64,000 bases of DNA from Woeseiaceae bacterium (lineage in GTDB: Bacteria; Pseudomonadota; Gammaproteobacteria; Steroidobacterales; Woeseiaceae). Both the position numbers and the translations under genes were made by a program. The stretch is from the NCBI GenBank assembly GCA_013043165.1, contig JABDOQ010000104.1, positions 99,181 through 163,180 of the forward strand. The letters are read 5' to 3'. The notes below the pieces were generated by a model. The model made no database searches and had not been told where the DNA came from. It was given only the letters and a program-made list of their open reading frames with translations. This document shows positions 44,187 through 53,594 of the stretch, piece by piece (within the stretch, counting starts at the first letter, position 1; every line of letters starts with the position of its first letter).

Positions 44187-46505
44187 ATGAGCCGCGTACT
44201 GCTGCTTTCGCTTCTGCTGGTTTCGTCGGCCGTCCTCGCCGACGACGGGCAGGCTATGCCCTACGTTGGCCGCACCGTGGCCAACGTCATTGACGGTTTC
44301 CGCGACCAGGGTCAACCCTTTGCCTACAGTACGAACCTCGTCAACGACGAACTGAGGGTTCTGGCCGAACCCGCTCCCGGGACGGCCGTGGAGATAGTCC
44401 GCCAGATACTGCAACCGTATGGTCTCGACGTACAGGCAGACACCGGCGTTTACCTGGTTGTCAAAGCAGAGCCTGGCGCGACGCCGGTAACGGATTCCAC
44501 CGTCGTCAAACCGAACCTGTCGCAGCCGGACATAGAAACCGTGATCGTTGCGGCCAGTCGCTATGAAATATCGCGGGATATATCAACGTCACAATTCTCG
44601 CTCGACCGACGGACGATTCAAAACATGCCGGATGTCGGCGAGGACCCGATAAGGGTCGCGCAACGCCTGCCGGGCACGGCCGCCAGCGGCGCCTCGGCAG
44701 TTGCGCATTTTCGTGGCGGAGAGCAGAACGAAATCGGCATCATGTTGAACGGCCAGTGGTTGTTCGACCCGTTTCACATACGCGACTACCAGAGCCTGTT
44801 CAGTGCGATTGACGCGCGCGCGATCGAAGGCGTGGAAGTCTATACCGGGGGGTTCCCGGTTCGTTACGGTGACCGTATGAGCGGCCTCGTGCTGATGGAT
44901 TCTCTTGATTCGGAAAAGTCGCGCCACACCGAAATCGGCCTCAGCGTTTTTAACACGTCTTTGCTGGCTGCCGGCGCCCACGAGGACCGCAACTGGCTGT
45001 TCTCTGCGCGACGCGGAAACCTCGACCTGGTCATCGATCCCAAGTTCGGCCAACCCTCGTATTTCGATATATTCGGCGAGTACACGTTCGAAATTACACC
45101 GAACACGCGCCTGTCGGTGAACGCGCTGTACGCTGACGACCAGGTAAAGCTCATACTGGAAACAGATCCTGCCGAACGCGAGCAGGTCGTCAGCGATACC
45201 GGCAACGCACAGTTCTGGCTGCGCCTTGATAACAGCTGGTCGCCGATGCTGAGCAGCAGCACCGTACTGTCGATGGTCGACTACAACAACCGGCGTGAGG
45301 GCTATGCCAACGACCCCGAGAAGTTGATAGCCGCTGTAACAGACGTCAGAGACGTGAGCCAGTTTGCACTTCGGCAGGACTGGGTCTGGAGTCCGTCGGA
45401 GCGTCACCGTACACAGTGGGGAATTCAGGTCGCCTACGGCGAAGCTGACTATTCGTACGCGGGATCTGCCGAGTATTTCGGTCTGCAGGAAATTTTCGTA
45501 AACCAGGCCGAAGAGATCAACCGTACGATAGAGGCAAGCCCGCAGGGCGGCAGCTACGCACTATACGTTTCGGATCGCTGGCGCTTGTCACGGCGCGCGG
45601 TACTCGAATGGGGATTGCGCTGGGACGATCAGACCTACACGGACCTGAGCTCGGATGCACAGCTGAGCCCGCGCCTCAACGTGATGTTTCGCCCCTGGGA
45701 CAAAACCGAGCTGCGATTCAGCGCAGGCCGATATCATCAGTCGCAGCCCGTTCACCTGCTGCAGATCGAGGACGGCGTCACGAACTTCTGGCCCGCGCAA
45801 CGCGCAGACCACCTCATCGTCGGGCTCAGGCATCTCACCGGCAGCGACACGTCAATTCGCATCGAGGCATTCCGGAAGGAAATTCGCGACCTGCGGCCAA
45901 GATTTGAAAACCTGTACGATCCGCTCAGCCTGATGCCGGAACTGGCGGCGGATCGTGTGAGACTCGAACCGTCGAGGGCCGAAGCACGCGGCGTGGAGCT
46001 GTCAGCCGACCGTAGCCTGGGCGCCTGGAGCTGGTGGGCGACCTACACCTGGTCGAAAGTGACCGATCGAATTGACGGCCGCGACGTACCGCGAAGTTGG
46101 GATCAGCGCCATGCTGCCCAGGGCGGCTTCGCGTGGAACAACGAGGGATGGAGTTTCTCTGCCGCGGCAAGCATCCACTCGGGCTGGCCGAAGACCGATT
46201 TGGCGCTGGTCGAGCAAGGTCTCGATGCTGGCGGCGAGCCGATTTACGTCGCGGTGCCGGGGCCGCGCAACGAAATTCGTCATCCGGCGTTTGCGAGCGT
46301 CGATGTGCGCCTGAGCCGCAAATTCAAGGTGCGCCGGGGATCCCTGCTCGCGTTCGTCGAGATCTCCAACCTGTTCAACCGCCGCAACGTCTGCTGTATC
46401 GACTGGGACCTCCAGGAGGATGCGCTCGGCAACAAATCCCTCGAATACAGTTATGACTACTGGCTGCCGTTGCTTCCGGCGATCGGCGTGCTCTGGGAAT
46501 TCTGA
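44187..46505 (+). CDS. TonB-dependent receptor with N-terminal signalling (STN) domain
   Basis: A 772-residue outer-membrane receptor. After the signal peptide (about residues 1-18) comes an STN-type domain (about 28-95: TVANVIDGFRDQGQPFAYST, then QILQPYGLDVQADTGVYLVV). The plug domain follows (ISTSQFSLDRRTIQNMPDVG, then RVAQRLPG and YTGGFPVRYGDRMSGLV). The barrel ends in an aromatic residue (GVLWEF), as outer-membrane proteins should. The substrate is unknown; the STN domain and neighbouring sigma/FecR genes point to a signalling importer, commonly for siderophores or other scarce compounds. Confidence 0.9.
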   Translation: MSRVLLLSLLLVSSAVLADDGQAMPYVGRTVANVIDGFRDQGQPFAYSTNLVNDELRVLAEPAPGTAVEIVRQILQPYGLDVQADTGVYLVVKAEPGATPVTDSTVVKPNLSQPDIETVIVAASRYEISRDISTSQFSLDRRTIQNMPDVGEDPIRVAQRLPGTAASGASAVAHFRGGEQNEIGIMLNGQWLFDPFHIRDYQSLFSAIDARAIEGVEVYTGGFPVRYGDRMSGLVLMDSLDSEKSRHTEIGLSVFNTSLLAAGAHEDRNWLFSARRGNLDLVIDPKFGQPSYFDIFGEYTFEITPNTRLSVNALYADDQVKLILETDPAEREQVVSDTGNAQFWLRLDNSWSPMLSSSTVLSMVDYNNRREGYANDPEKLIAAVTDVRDVSQFALRQDWVWSPSERHRTQWGIQVAYGEADYSYAGSAEYFGLQEIFVNQAEEINRTIEASPQGGSYALYVSDRWRLSRRAVLEWGLRWDDQTYTDLSSDAQLSPRLNVMFRPWDKTELRFSAGRYHQSQPVHLLQIEDGVTNFWPAQRADHLIVGLRHLTGSDTSIRIEAFRKEIRDLRPRFENLYDPLSLMPELAADRVRLEPSRAEARGVELSADRSLGAWSWWATYTWSKVTDRIDGRDVPRSWDQRHAAQGGFAWNNEGWSFSAAASIHSGWPKTDLALVEQGLDAGGEPIYVAVPGPRNEIRHPAFASVDVRLSRKFKVRRGSLLAFVEISNLFNRRNVCCIDWDLQEDALGNKSLEYSYDYWLPLLPAIGVLWEF

Positions 46506-46506
46506 G

Positions 46507-46959
46507 TCAGGACGACAACGCTGCTTCGCGCCAGGCCTCGACAGCGTGTTTGTAAATTCGCAAGTGCTTCGCCGCATCGGCATCGGACTGATGAATGATT
46601 CCGGATGCGCGCCGGTAAACGGCCTGGGTGATCGGATTTCTTCCCGGCGCATCGTCGCGATGAGTCAGCACGAACGGTATGGAACGCGTCAGCGTCAGCA
46701 GCAGGCCCGCCTGTCCGTCGGACGGATCATGTATGTGGACCACGTCTACTCGCGGCGTCAGGCAGCAGGCCATTACTGCAGACCTGACGGCCGGCCCCGC
46801 TGTCACATTGTCGACCAGGTCAAGCCGCTTCGCGAGTGCGATATTTCTGACCAGTACGTACTGCTGCACGCCATGTTCCCTAAGTGCCTCAACCAGGCTG
46901 ACGAAATGCTCGCCCGCGCCGTTGAATGACTTCGCGAGATTGATATGACCGATGTACAT
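46507..46959 (-). CDS. Short glycosyltransferase-4 N-terminal-like protein (possibly truncated)
   Basis: A 150-residue ORF whose start (MYIGHINLAKSFNGAGEHFV) matches the N-terminal Rossmann half of GT4/GT-B glycosyltransferases, including VDVVHIHDPSDGQAG and FVLTHRDDAPG. The second half, with the donor-binding EX7E motif, is missing. It ends one base away from the convergent receptor gene. It could be the remnant of a longer gene or a stand-alone half-domain. I favour a decayed or divergent gene. Confidence 0.55.
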   Translation of the reverse strand: MYIGHINLAKSFNGAGEHFVSLVEALREHGVQQYVLVRNIALAKRLDLVDNVTAGPAVRSAVMACCLTPRVDVVHIHDPSDGQAGLLLTLTRSIPFVLTHRDDAPGRNPITQAVYRRASGIIHQSDADAAKHLRIYKHAVEAWREAALSS

Positions 46960-47052
46960 TTTCGACTTGCCGGGCGCGCTCGCGCGCCGTAGCGTTGCTC
47001 TCCTGACGGCCGGATCCTAGGGCTACCCCGTAAGACAGGTTTGAGTCAGGAA

Positions 47053-47076
47053 ATCGGTCGGAGAATCAGTCGGAGA
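47053..47076. repeat. Two 12-bp tandem copies in the spacer before the GFA gene
   Basis: ATCGGTCGGAGA is followed directly by ATCAGTCGGAGA (11 of 12 bases equal), in a 144-base gap between the GFA gene stop and the short glycosyltransferase start. No function is clear. Confidence 0.4.
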
Positions 47077-47103
47077 ACAGGGCGCGGGAAGTGGAGCCGG
47101 CCA

Positions 47104-47508
47104 CTAGCCAATATTTTTCTCATGGACCGGCAAGTCGTCTCCGATTTGAAACCAGGGCTGCTTGTCTTCGGTCCAGATGTGCGCTCGCGGCATCGGCGCA
47201 CAGGGGTCATCGAGGCAATTTACGGCGATGTCGATCTCGCCAGGCCGTTTGACGTTTTCGTAGGTGACAGAAGAACCGCAGTTGCTGCAAATGCCGCGCG
47301 TCACGCCCGGGGATGAGTTGTGCCAGTGGAACTCGCCTTGCGTTACGGCGAACGTGTCGCGGGCGTAGGTTGCCCAGGCGACGACCGGCGCACCGGCGGC
47401 GCGCTGGCAGCTTCCGCAGTAGCAAAAACAGGCAAACTTCTCCGGGCCGACCACCTCGAAATGAATATTTCCGCAGAAGCATCGGCCGCCGAGCGCGGGA
47501 GTGCTCAT
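47104..47508 (-). CDS. GFA-family (glutathione-dependent formaldehyde-activating-like) zinc protein
   Basis: A 134-residue member of the GFA (CENP-V/GFA) family. Cys pairs at GGRCFCGNIHFEV, CFCYCGSCQRAAG and GICSNCGSSVTY fit the zinc/glutathione-binding sites. Most members have no proven formaldehyde activity. It overlaps the upstream carbonic anhydrase gene by 4 bases (ATGA), so the two are translated together. Confidence 0.88.
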   Translation of the reverse strand: MSTPALGGRCFCGNIHFEVVGPEKFACFCYCGSCQRAAGAPVVAWATYARDTFAVTQGEFHWHNSSPGVTRGICSNCGSSVTYENVKRPGEIDIAVNCLDDPCAPMPRAHIWTEDKQPWFQIGDDLPVHEKNIG

Positions 47509-48128
47509 GTTGGCTCGTCCTCAAAGAACTCGACCTTGCCGGTCTCGATTGAATACTCGGCGCCGACGACAGTCAGCTTACCTGCCTCGATAAGTTGCTC
47601 GAGGATCAGCGAGCCGTGCGTGAGTCTTTCGACCGACGCCAGGACATTGGCGCGCACGGCGGCCCCGGTAAGCGTGTCGGCGTCACTGTCCCTGTGCGCC
47701 TCGAGTAGCGGTTCGATGGCCGGCCGCACGCGGTCCACAATCGCTCGCAGATTGGGCGAGCGATGCGTTTGTTGCAGCGCGAGTTCCTTTAGCGTCACGA
47801 TAACGGCGCCGCAATTCGAATGACCGAGCACAACGACGAGCCGGGTACCGAACTGACTGGCTGCAAACTCGATGCTGCCGATCTGCGAAGGCGCAACAAT
47901 ATTGCCGGCCACGCGGATGACAAACAGGTCGCCGAAGCCCTGATCAAAAACCAGTTCGACCGGCACGCGGGAGTCGGAGCAGGCAAGGATGATCGCGAAA
48001 GGACTTTGTCCGCCGGACATGCCGGCCTGGTGGGCGCGACTCGCCATCGATTCGGCGTCAATCTCGCCAGCGACGAAGCGGCGATTGCCCTCGCGTAGTT
48101 TCAGAAGCGCGTCATCGGCTGAGATCAT
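47505..48128 (-). CDS. Beta-class carbonic anhydrase
   Basis: A 207-residue beta-carbonic anhydrase from the Met at 48128 (an upstream TTG at 48164 would add 12 residues). It interconverts CO2 and bicarbonate. Motifs CSDSRVPVELVFDQG and the zinc ligands in GHSNCGAV are intact, with Cys, Asp, His and Cys at the expected places. It lies between moeA and the GFA gene and may supply bicarbonate for the nearby carboxylases, including accC, but this is inference. Confidence 0.93.
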   Translation of the reverse strand: MISADDALLKLREGNRRFVAGEIDAESMASRAHQAGMSGGQSPFAIILACSDSRVPVELVFDQGFGDLFVIRVAGNIVAPSQIGSIEFAASQFGTRLVVVLGHSNCGAVIVTLKELALQQTHRSPNLRAIVDRVRPAIEPLLEAHRDSDADTLTGAAVRANVLASVERLTHGSLILEQLIEAGKLTVVGAEYSIETGKVEFFEDEPT

Positions 48129-48170
48129 GTCGGCCAGTATCTGGTACGGCACTCTTTGCTGCAAGGCCTG

Positions 48171-49376
48171 TCAGACGGAGCGCCAGCGATGCAGGAATAC
48201 CGGCGTGCCGGCCGGGAAGTGACTTTGCTCTCTCGCCAGTTCGACGTAGCCATCGCTTGCCGAAAGGGCCGTGAAGTCGCCCGATGTATTGGTCAAGACG
48301 GGCATTGCCAACACCTGGCCGCCTGCGCTCGACACCAATCGTACAGGCTGGAAGCAGGTGAGGTCGGGTTCGAACGTGACGTCGCTTGCAAGCACCGCAA
48401 ATTCGGGCGGTCGTGGTGTTGCGGCTGACGCGGCCTCGAGCGCCGCAATGACGTACTGGCGGCAACAAACCAGTGCCGAAACCGGGTTGCCCGGCAGCGC
48501 GAAAACAGCTTCCCGGTTAGGACCGATGCCGAACCACATGGGCTTGCCGGGCCGCTGGCTGATTTTGTGGAAGACGACGTTGACGCCGAGCTCGGCCAGT
48601 ACTCCTGGCACGAAGTCCGCTTTGCCCATCGACACACCGCCACTCAGGATAAGAACATCTGCATCCGCCAGATGAACACCTATACGCCGCCGCAATTCGT
48701 CGCGGTCGTCGAGCAGATGGTCATGATCGCAATGCGCATAGCCCCGCTCCCTGAGCATGGCTTGTATCGCGGGTCCATTCGAGAGGCGAACCTGGTGTGG
48801 TTCTATCGGAGTGCCCGGCGACACGAGCTCATTGCCGGTTGAAATAACCCGAATCACAGGAAGGCTGCTGACCTCGACTTCTGTCAGCCCGCATGACGCA
48901 ATTATCGCGATATCCATCGGGGAAATGCGCTTGCCCGGCGCCAGGAGATCGGTGCCGGCAGCATGATCCGAAGCGCGTGGATGAATAAACTGGCCGCTCT
49001 TCGCCGCGTAGTCGTTTTCGATGAACGCGATCCTGTTCTTTATCGAAATGCGCTCAACCGGAACGATGCAGTCCGCGTTTTCGGGCAAAGAAGCGCCCGT
49101 CATGATTTCGATGCAGTTGCCGGGCTGCAGTGCGAGGACCGGATCGCCGGCGGCCTGCGTCGCCTGAACCGGGAATTCCCGCCTACCCCGGCTGAAGTCC
49201 CTGAAACTGAGCGCGATGCCGTCCATCATGACGCGGTGAAATGGCGGCTGGTCTCTTTCGGCGCGCACGACCTGTCGAAGCACGCGTTCGTTCGCAGCGT
49301 CCAGTAGCACCGCGTCGGCCGGAAAATCGGGCATGGCTGCCAGGATTGCTTCGCGGGCCTCGGCGGTCGTCAGCAT
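48171..49376 (-). CDS. moeA: Molybdopterin molybdotransferase MoeA
   Basis: A 401-residue MoeA: it inserts molybdate into adenylylated molybdopterin. Motifs PFHRVMMDGIALSF, GNCIEIMTGASLPENAD, ISTGNELV and SGGVSMGKADFV are present, as is the C-terminal domain. No mog, moaE or moeB genes are close by. It lies 6 bases from purD. It can be used by any molybdoenzymes elsewhere in the genome. Confidence 0.95.
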   Translation of the reverse strand: MLTTAEAREAILAAMPDFPADAVLLDAANERVLRQVVRAERDQPPFHRVMMDGIALSFRDFSRGRREFPVQATQAAGDPVLALQPGNCIEIMTGASLPENADCIVPVERISIKNRIAFIENDYAAKSGQFIHPRASDHAAGTDLLAPGKRISPMDIAIIASCGLTEVEVSSLPVIRVISTGNELVSPGTPIEPHQVRLSNGPAIQAMLRERGYAHCDHDHLLDDRDELRRRIGVHLADADVLILSGGVSMGKADFVPGVLAELGVNVVFHKISQRPGKPMWFGIGPNREAVFALPGNPVSALVCCRQYVIAALEAASAATPRPPEFAVLASDVTFEPDLTCFQPVRLVSSAGGQVLAMPVLTNTSGDFTALSASDGYVELAREQSHFPAGTPVFLHRWRSV

Positions 49377-49382
49377 TTGAGG

Positions 49383-50666
49383 CTAGCTCTCTCTTGCAAT
49401 GGCGCGGTGACCAATATCACGGCGAAAGTAGACGTCTTGCCACTTGATCTTGTCAACCGATTCGTAGGCGCTCTTGGCGGCAGCGGCAACGGTTTCACCG
49501 AGGCCAACCACACAAACAACACGGCCGCCGTCTGTCGTCACGGTTTTGCCGTCGCCGGCAGTTCCGGCATGGAACACTTTTTGCGTGTCGCTATCGGCTT
49601 TGTCGAGGCCGCTGATCGGTTTGCCTTTGGCGTAGCTCGCCGGGTATCCACCGGCGGCCAGCACCACGCCCAGCGCCGCGCGCGAATCCCATTCAGCAGT
49701 CTGCTGGCTCAGGGTGCCGTTCAGAGTCGCTGCGCAGATTTCCACGAGGTCGGATTCGAGTCGCATGAGAATCGGCTGCGTTTCCGGATCGCCCATGCGG
49801 CAATTGAATTCAATAACCCTGGGTGTGCCGTCCGACATGATCATTAGCCCGGCATACAGGAAACCAAGATATGAGTGACCGTCTGCCTTCATGCCGGCCA
49901 GCGTCGGCCGTATGACGAGATCCATGATGCGTTGCTCAACCTCTGTCGTCACGACGGGCGCCGGTGAATACGCGCCCATGCCACCCGTATTCGGCCCGAC
50001 ATCACCCTCATCACGCGCCTTGTGGTCCTGCGACGTCGCGAGTGGCAGTATGCTGTCACCGTCTGTGATGATAATGAAACTGGCTTCCTCGCCATCGAGA
50101 AACTCCTCGACGACGATCCGGGCCCCGGCATCACCGAAGCTGCCGCCAGCCAGCATGTCCGTGGCAGCCTGCTCGGCTTCCTCAAGGCGCATCGCGACGA
50201 TGACGCCTTTGCCAGCTGCCAGGCCGTCGGCCTTGATTACGATCGGCGCGCCTTGTTCACGAATATATTCGAGCGCGGGCTGCAGCTCGGTGAAATTCCG
50301 ATACGCGGCCGTCGGAATATCGTGCCTGGCAAGAAAATCCTTGGTGAACGCCTTGGAGCCTTCGAGCCGGGCGGCGGCGGCCGTAGGGCCAAAGCAGGGC
50401 AGTCCCAGCGCGTTGAAACGATCAACGATACCGGCAACCAGCGGTGCCTCCGGGCCCACAATCGCCAGGCCAATGTCCTCTTCTTGAGCGAGCGAGAGCA
50501 GCCCATCAATGTCGTCGGATGACACGGCGACATTGCGGACCTTGTTTTCACGCGCGGTGCCCGCGTTGCCCGGAGCTACGAGTACCTCGTCTACCTTGAC
50601 GGATTGTGCGCACTTCCAGGCAAGCGCGTGCTCGCGTCCACCTGAACCAATTATGAGGATCTTCAT
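49383..50666 (-). CDS. purD: Phosphoribosylamine-glycine ligase
   Basis: A 427-residue ATP-grasp enzyme of purine synthesis, joining phosphoribosylamine and glycine to GAR. It has the family start KILIIGSGGREHALAWK, the ATP-grasp region (IVIKADGLAAGKGVIVA), EEFLDGEEASF and the metal-binding FNCRMGDPETQ. Adjacent to purH, as in many gammaproteobacteria. Confidence 0.97.
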   Translation of the reverse strand: MKILIIGSGGREHALAWKCAQSVKVDEVLVAPGNAGTARENKVRNVAVSSDDIDGLLSLAQEEDIGLAIVGPEAPLVAGIVDRFNALGLPCFGPTAAAARLEGSKAFTKDFLARHDIPTAAYRNFTELQPALEYIREQGAPIVIKADGLAAGKGVIVAMRLEEAEQAATDMLAGGSFGDAGARIVVEEFLDGEEASFIIITDGDSILPLATSQDHKARDEGDVGPNTGGMGAYSPAPVVTTEVEQRIMDLVIRPTLAGMKADGHSYLGFLYAGLMIMSDGTPRVIEFNCRMGDPETQPILMRLESDLVEICAATLNGTLSQQTAEWDSRAALGVVLAAGGYPASYAKGKPISGLDKADSDTQKVFHAGTAGDGKTVTTDGGRVVCVVGLGETVAAAAKSAYESVDKIKWQDVYFRRDIGHRAIARES

Positions 50667-50678
50667 TCTTGTAATAAT

Positions 50679-52229
50679 CTAATGGCGAAAGTGGCGCATG
50701 CCGGTAAAAACCATGGCCAGTCCATGCTCGTTCGCAGCCTGGATTACCTCGTCGTCGCGCATCGAACCGCCCGGCTGGATGATGGCTGAGATACCGTGCC
50801 CGGCGGCGGCATCGATGCCGTCACGGAACGGAAAAAAGGCATCCGACGCCATGACCGAGCCATTGACGTCAAGACCTTCGTCGCCGGCTTTGATTGCGGC
50901 GATCTTCGTGCTGTACACGCGGCTCATTTGACCGGCACCAACGCCGATGGTCATGTTGTCCCTGCAAAATATGATGGCGTTGGACTTGACGTACTTGACC
51001 ACGGTCCAGGCAAACAGCATGTCCCTGACCTGGTCTGCGGTAGGCGCTATTTCCGTCACCACCTTCAGGTCATCGGCTGTAACAATACCAAGGTCAGTGT
51101 TCTGTACCAGCAGTCCGCCGGATACTTTCTTGAAATCGAAGCCAGCGACGGAGCCGCATGCCCAGTCGCCAGTTTCCAAAAGCCGGAGGTTCTTCTTCGC
51201 GGACAAGACCAGAGCGGCGTCGGCGTCAATGGATGGGGCGACAATGACTTCCACAAACTGCCTGTCGATAATGGCCTCTGCGGTTCGGGCATCAAGCGGG
51301 CGATTGAATGCAATGATGCCGCCGAACGCCGACGTCGGGTCTGTCTTGAATGCCTTCTCGTACGCCCCGAGTAAATTTCCGGCGACCGCTACTCCGCACG
51401 GATTGGCGTGCTTGACGATCACGCAGGCAGGATCTGCAAACTGCCTGACGCATTCGAGCGCTGCGTCGCTGTCCGCAATGTTGTTGAAGGACAAAGCCTT
51501 GCCCTGCAGCTGTTTGGCCCGCGCGAGAGAGCCCTGTGGGGCTTGTTGATCGACGTAGAACGCGGCTTCCTGATGCGGGTTCTCACCGTATCGCAGTCGC
51601 TGCGACAGGCCGCCTGCGTAAAGAAAGCGTTCGCCCAGCGGGTCATCGCCCAGCGATTGCGACAAGTATTTCGTGATGGCCGCGTCGTAACTGGCCGTGT
51701 GCGCATACGCTTTTGCCGCGAGGCGACGGCGATGCTCGAGGGAAAGTCTCTTGTTGCGCAGCTTTTCCAGAACGGCCTCGTAGTCGTCCGGACTGACGAC
51801 CACGGCAACGCCGTCGTGATTTTTCGAGGCGGCACGAATCATCGCGGGACCGCCGATATCAATGTTCTCGATCGCCTCGTCAATACTCGTATCGTTGCGC
51901 GCGATGGTTTCCTCGAACGGGTACAGGTTGACGACCAGAAGATCGATCGCTTCGATGCCGTGCTCCGCCATCACGGCTTCGTCCGTGCCGCGTCGACCCA
52001 GCAGGCCGCCATGGATGATTGGGTGCAGCGTCTTCACGCGCCCGTCCATGATTTCAGGAAAACCGGTTTTTTCAGACACCTCGATCACTTTCAACCCGGC
52101 ATCGCGCAGCTGACGGCAGGTACCGCCCGTTGACAGCACTTCGACACCGAGCTCGGTAAGACCGGTAACAAAAGGAATCAATCCACGCTTGTCAGAAACA
52201 CTGACGAGCGCGCGTCTTACGTTCAACAT
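50679..52229 (-). CDS. purH: Bifunctional AICAR formyltransferase / IMP cyclohydrolase
   Basis: A 516-residue PurH carrying out the last two steps of IMP synthesis. The N-terminal IMP cyclohydrolase half ([16 protein letters not shown], then [16 protein letters not shown] and [14 protein letters not shown]) is followed by the formyltransferase half ([14 protein letters not shown], then [11 protein letters not shown] with the catalytic Lys-His, and [12 protein letters not shown]). Starts 40 bases after fis, purD follows after 12 bases, so this is a purine operon tied to fis. Confidence 0.97.
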   Translation of the reverse strand: MLNVRRALVSVSDKRGLIPFVTGLTELGVEVLSTGGTCRQLRDAGLKVIEVSEKTGFPEIMDGRVKTLHPIIHGGLLGRRGTDEAVMAEHGIEAIDLLVVNLYPFEETIARNDTSIDEAIENIDIGGPAMIRAASKNHDGVAVVVSPDDYEAVLEKLRNKRLSLEHRRRLAAKAYAHTASYDAAITKYLSQSLGDDPLGERFLYAGGLSQRLRYGENPHQEAAFYVDQQAPQGSLARAKQLQGKALSFNNIADSDAALECVRQFADPACVIVKHANPCGVAVAGNLLGAYEKAFKTDPTSAFGGIIAFNRPLDARTAEAIIDRQFVEVIVAPSIDADAALVLSAKKNLRLLETGDWACGSVAGFDFKKVSGGLLVQNTDLGIVTADDLKVVTEIAPTADQVRDMLFAWTVVKYVKSNAIIFCRDNMTIGVGAGQMSRVYSTKIAAIKAGDEGLDVNGSVMASDAFFPFRDGIDAAAGHGISAIIQPGGSMRDDEVIQAANEHGLAMVFTGMRHFRH

Positions 52230-52269
52230 GGGTATACCTGAAAAGAAATGGGGTATGCCGAAACGACAT

Positions 52270-52548
52270 CTATTTTATGAGCAAGTAGGTCCTGAGTTTC
52301 TTTCGCAAAGTGCCGCGGTTAATGCCGAGTATGCCGGCAGCCTGGCTCTGATTGCCCTGCGTGTAATCCATGACGGCTTTGAAAAGGGGCCGTTCAACCT
52401 CGCCGATAACCAGATCGTACAAATCGCCCGGCCGATCGCCGTTCAGCGTTGTAAAATATTGGTCAAGTGCGTCTTCTGTGTGTTTGCAAAGCGGTTTCTT
52501 GCTTTTCCTGGAAGTAAGGTCCTTTTTGTTGTGCTTTTCTTGAGCCAC
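52270..52548 (-). CDS. fis: DNA-binding protein Fis
   Basis: A 92-residue Fis. The C-terminal helix-turn-helix is [20 protein letters not shown] and the core dimer helices ([19 protein letters not shown], then YTQGNQ) are intact. Fis bends DNA and controls rRNA, replication and recombination genes. The frame is open further upstream, inside dusB, but a GTG at 52548 with AGGA ten bases before it, starting [11 protein letters not shown], fits the known Fis length. The dusB-fis pairing is conserved in gammaproteobacteria. Confidence 0.92.
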   Translation of the reverse strand: MAQEKHNKKDLTSRKSKKPLCKHTEDALDQYFTTLNGDRPGDLYDLVIGEVERPLFKAVMDYTQGNQSQAAGILGINRGTLRKKLRTYLLIK

Positions 52549-52553
52549 GTTGC

Positions 52554-53537
52554 TTAAATCCTGAAGAATTCTTTTGTTAGTCTGATTTGTTCTGCAGCGC
52601 ATTCGGCACGAACTACCTGATGACGAAACGCGTCGGCGTCATCCAGGCTGTTGCAGTACCAGGTCAGGTGCTTGCGAGCCACTCGAACTCCGGTTGGTTC
52701 CCCATAAAACCGGTGAAGATCGCTCAGGTGGTCGAGCATAATATCACGCAATTCAATTTTTTCTAGCTGCGTATTTTCCGCAGTCGGATTTAGAAGATGT
52801 CCAAGTTCGCGAAAAATCCACGGGCGTCCCTGGGCACCGCGCCCGATCATCAAGCCATCTGCACTAGTTACGCGCAGTACTTCAAGCGACTTCTCCAAAG
52901 TCGTTATATCTCCGTTTGCAATGACCGGTATTTTCACAGCGCGCTTGACAGCGGCGATCGTCTCGTACTCGGCCTCACCGTTGTACCTGCATGCGCGAGT
53001 TCGACCGTGAATGGCGATCGCCCGGATACCGGCGTCCTCGGCCAGCCGCGCGACGTTCACGGCATTGCGATACCCGGTGTCCCAGCCCGTCCTGCATTTC
53101 AGCGTGACCGGAACGTCTGCGGCGCGCACGACCGCGTCGAGAATTGATGCCACAAGCCCTTCGTCTCTGAGCAACGCCGACCCCGCGAGTTTCCTGCAGA
53201 CCTTCTTGGCGGGACAGCCCATGTTGATGTCGATAATCTGAGCGCCCCGGTCAACACACGCCTGCGCCGCGACGGCGAGCTGTTGCGGGTCGGACCCGGC
53301 GATCTGCACGGCGACCGGTTCCGTATCGAGGTCCAGATCCAGCCGGTGACGTGATTTCGGAGTCTGCCAGAGTCCGATGTTGGCCGTCGTCATCTCGGAG
53401 GTCGTCATGCCGGCGCCAAATTGCCGGCAGAGACGGCGAAACGGTGCGTCTGTCACGCCAGCCATCGGCGCAAGCACAAACGGGCTGGACAGCCTGTAGG
53501 GGCCTATTTGCAGCGGTCTGAGATCCATGGCGGGCAT
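52554..53537 (-). CDS. dusB: tRNA-dihydrouridine synthase B
   Basis: A 327-residue flavoenzyme that reduces uridine to dihydrouridine in tRNA. Motifs seen: APMAGVTDAPFRRLCRQFG, INMGCPAKKVCRKLAGSALL (active-site Cys), KCRTGWD, IHGRTR and MIGRGAQGRPW. It is followed immediately by fis, as in E. coli. The start ATG at 53537 has another in-frame ATG at 53528. Confidence 0.96.
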   Translation of the reverse strand: MPAMDLRPLQIGPYRLSSPFVLAPMAGVTDAPFRRLCRQFGAGMTTSEMTTANIGLWQTPKSRHRLDLDLDTEPVAVQIAGSDPQQLAVAAQACVDRGAQIIDINMGCPAKKVCRKLAGSALLRDEGLVASILDAVVRAADVPVTLKCRTGWDTGYRNAVNVARLAEDAGIRAIAIHGRTRACRYNGEAEYETIAAVKRAVKIPVIANGDITTLEKSLEVLRVTSADGLMIGRGAQGRPWIFRELGHLLNPTAENTQLEKIELRDIMLDHLSDLHRFYGEPTGVRVARKHLTWYCNSLDDADAFRHQVVRAECAAEQIRLTKEFFRI

Positions 53538-53594
53538 GCCGCATATTACTGCAGTATGCCGCTACCCGCAGGACACAAATTAGCCGTTGGCTCG

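Noticed and set aside
46973..46989. GGGCGCGCTCGCGCGCC stem as a terminator
   Set aside because: No T tract on either strand and GC-rich runs like this are common in this genome.
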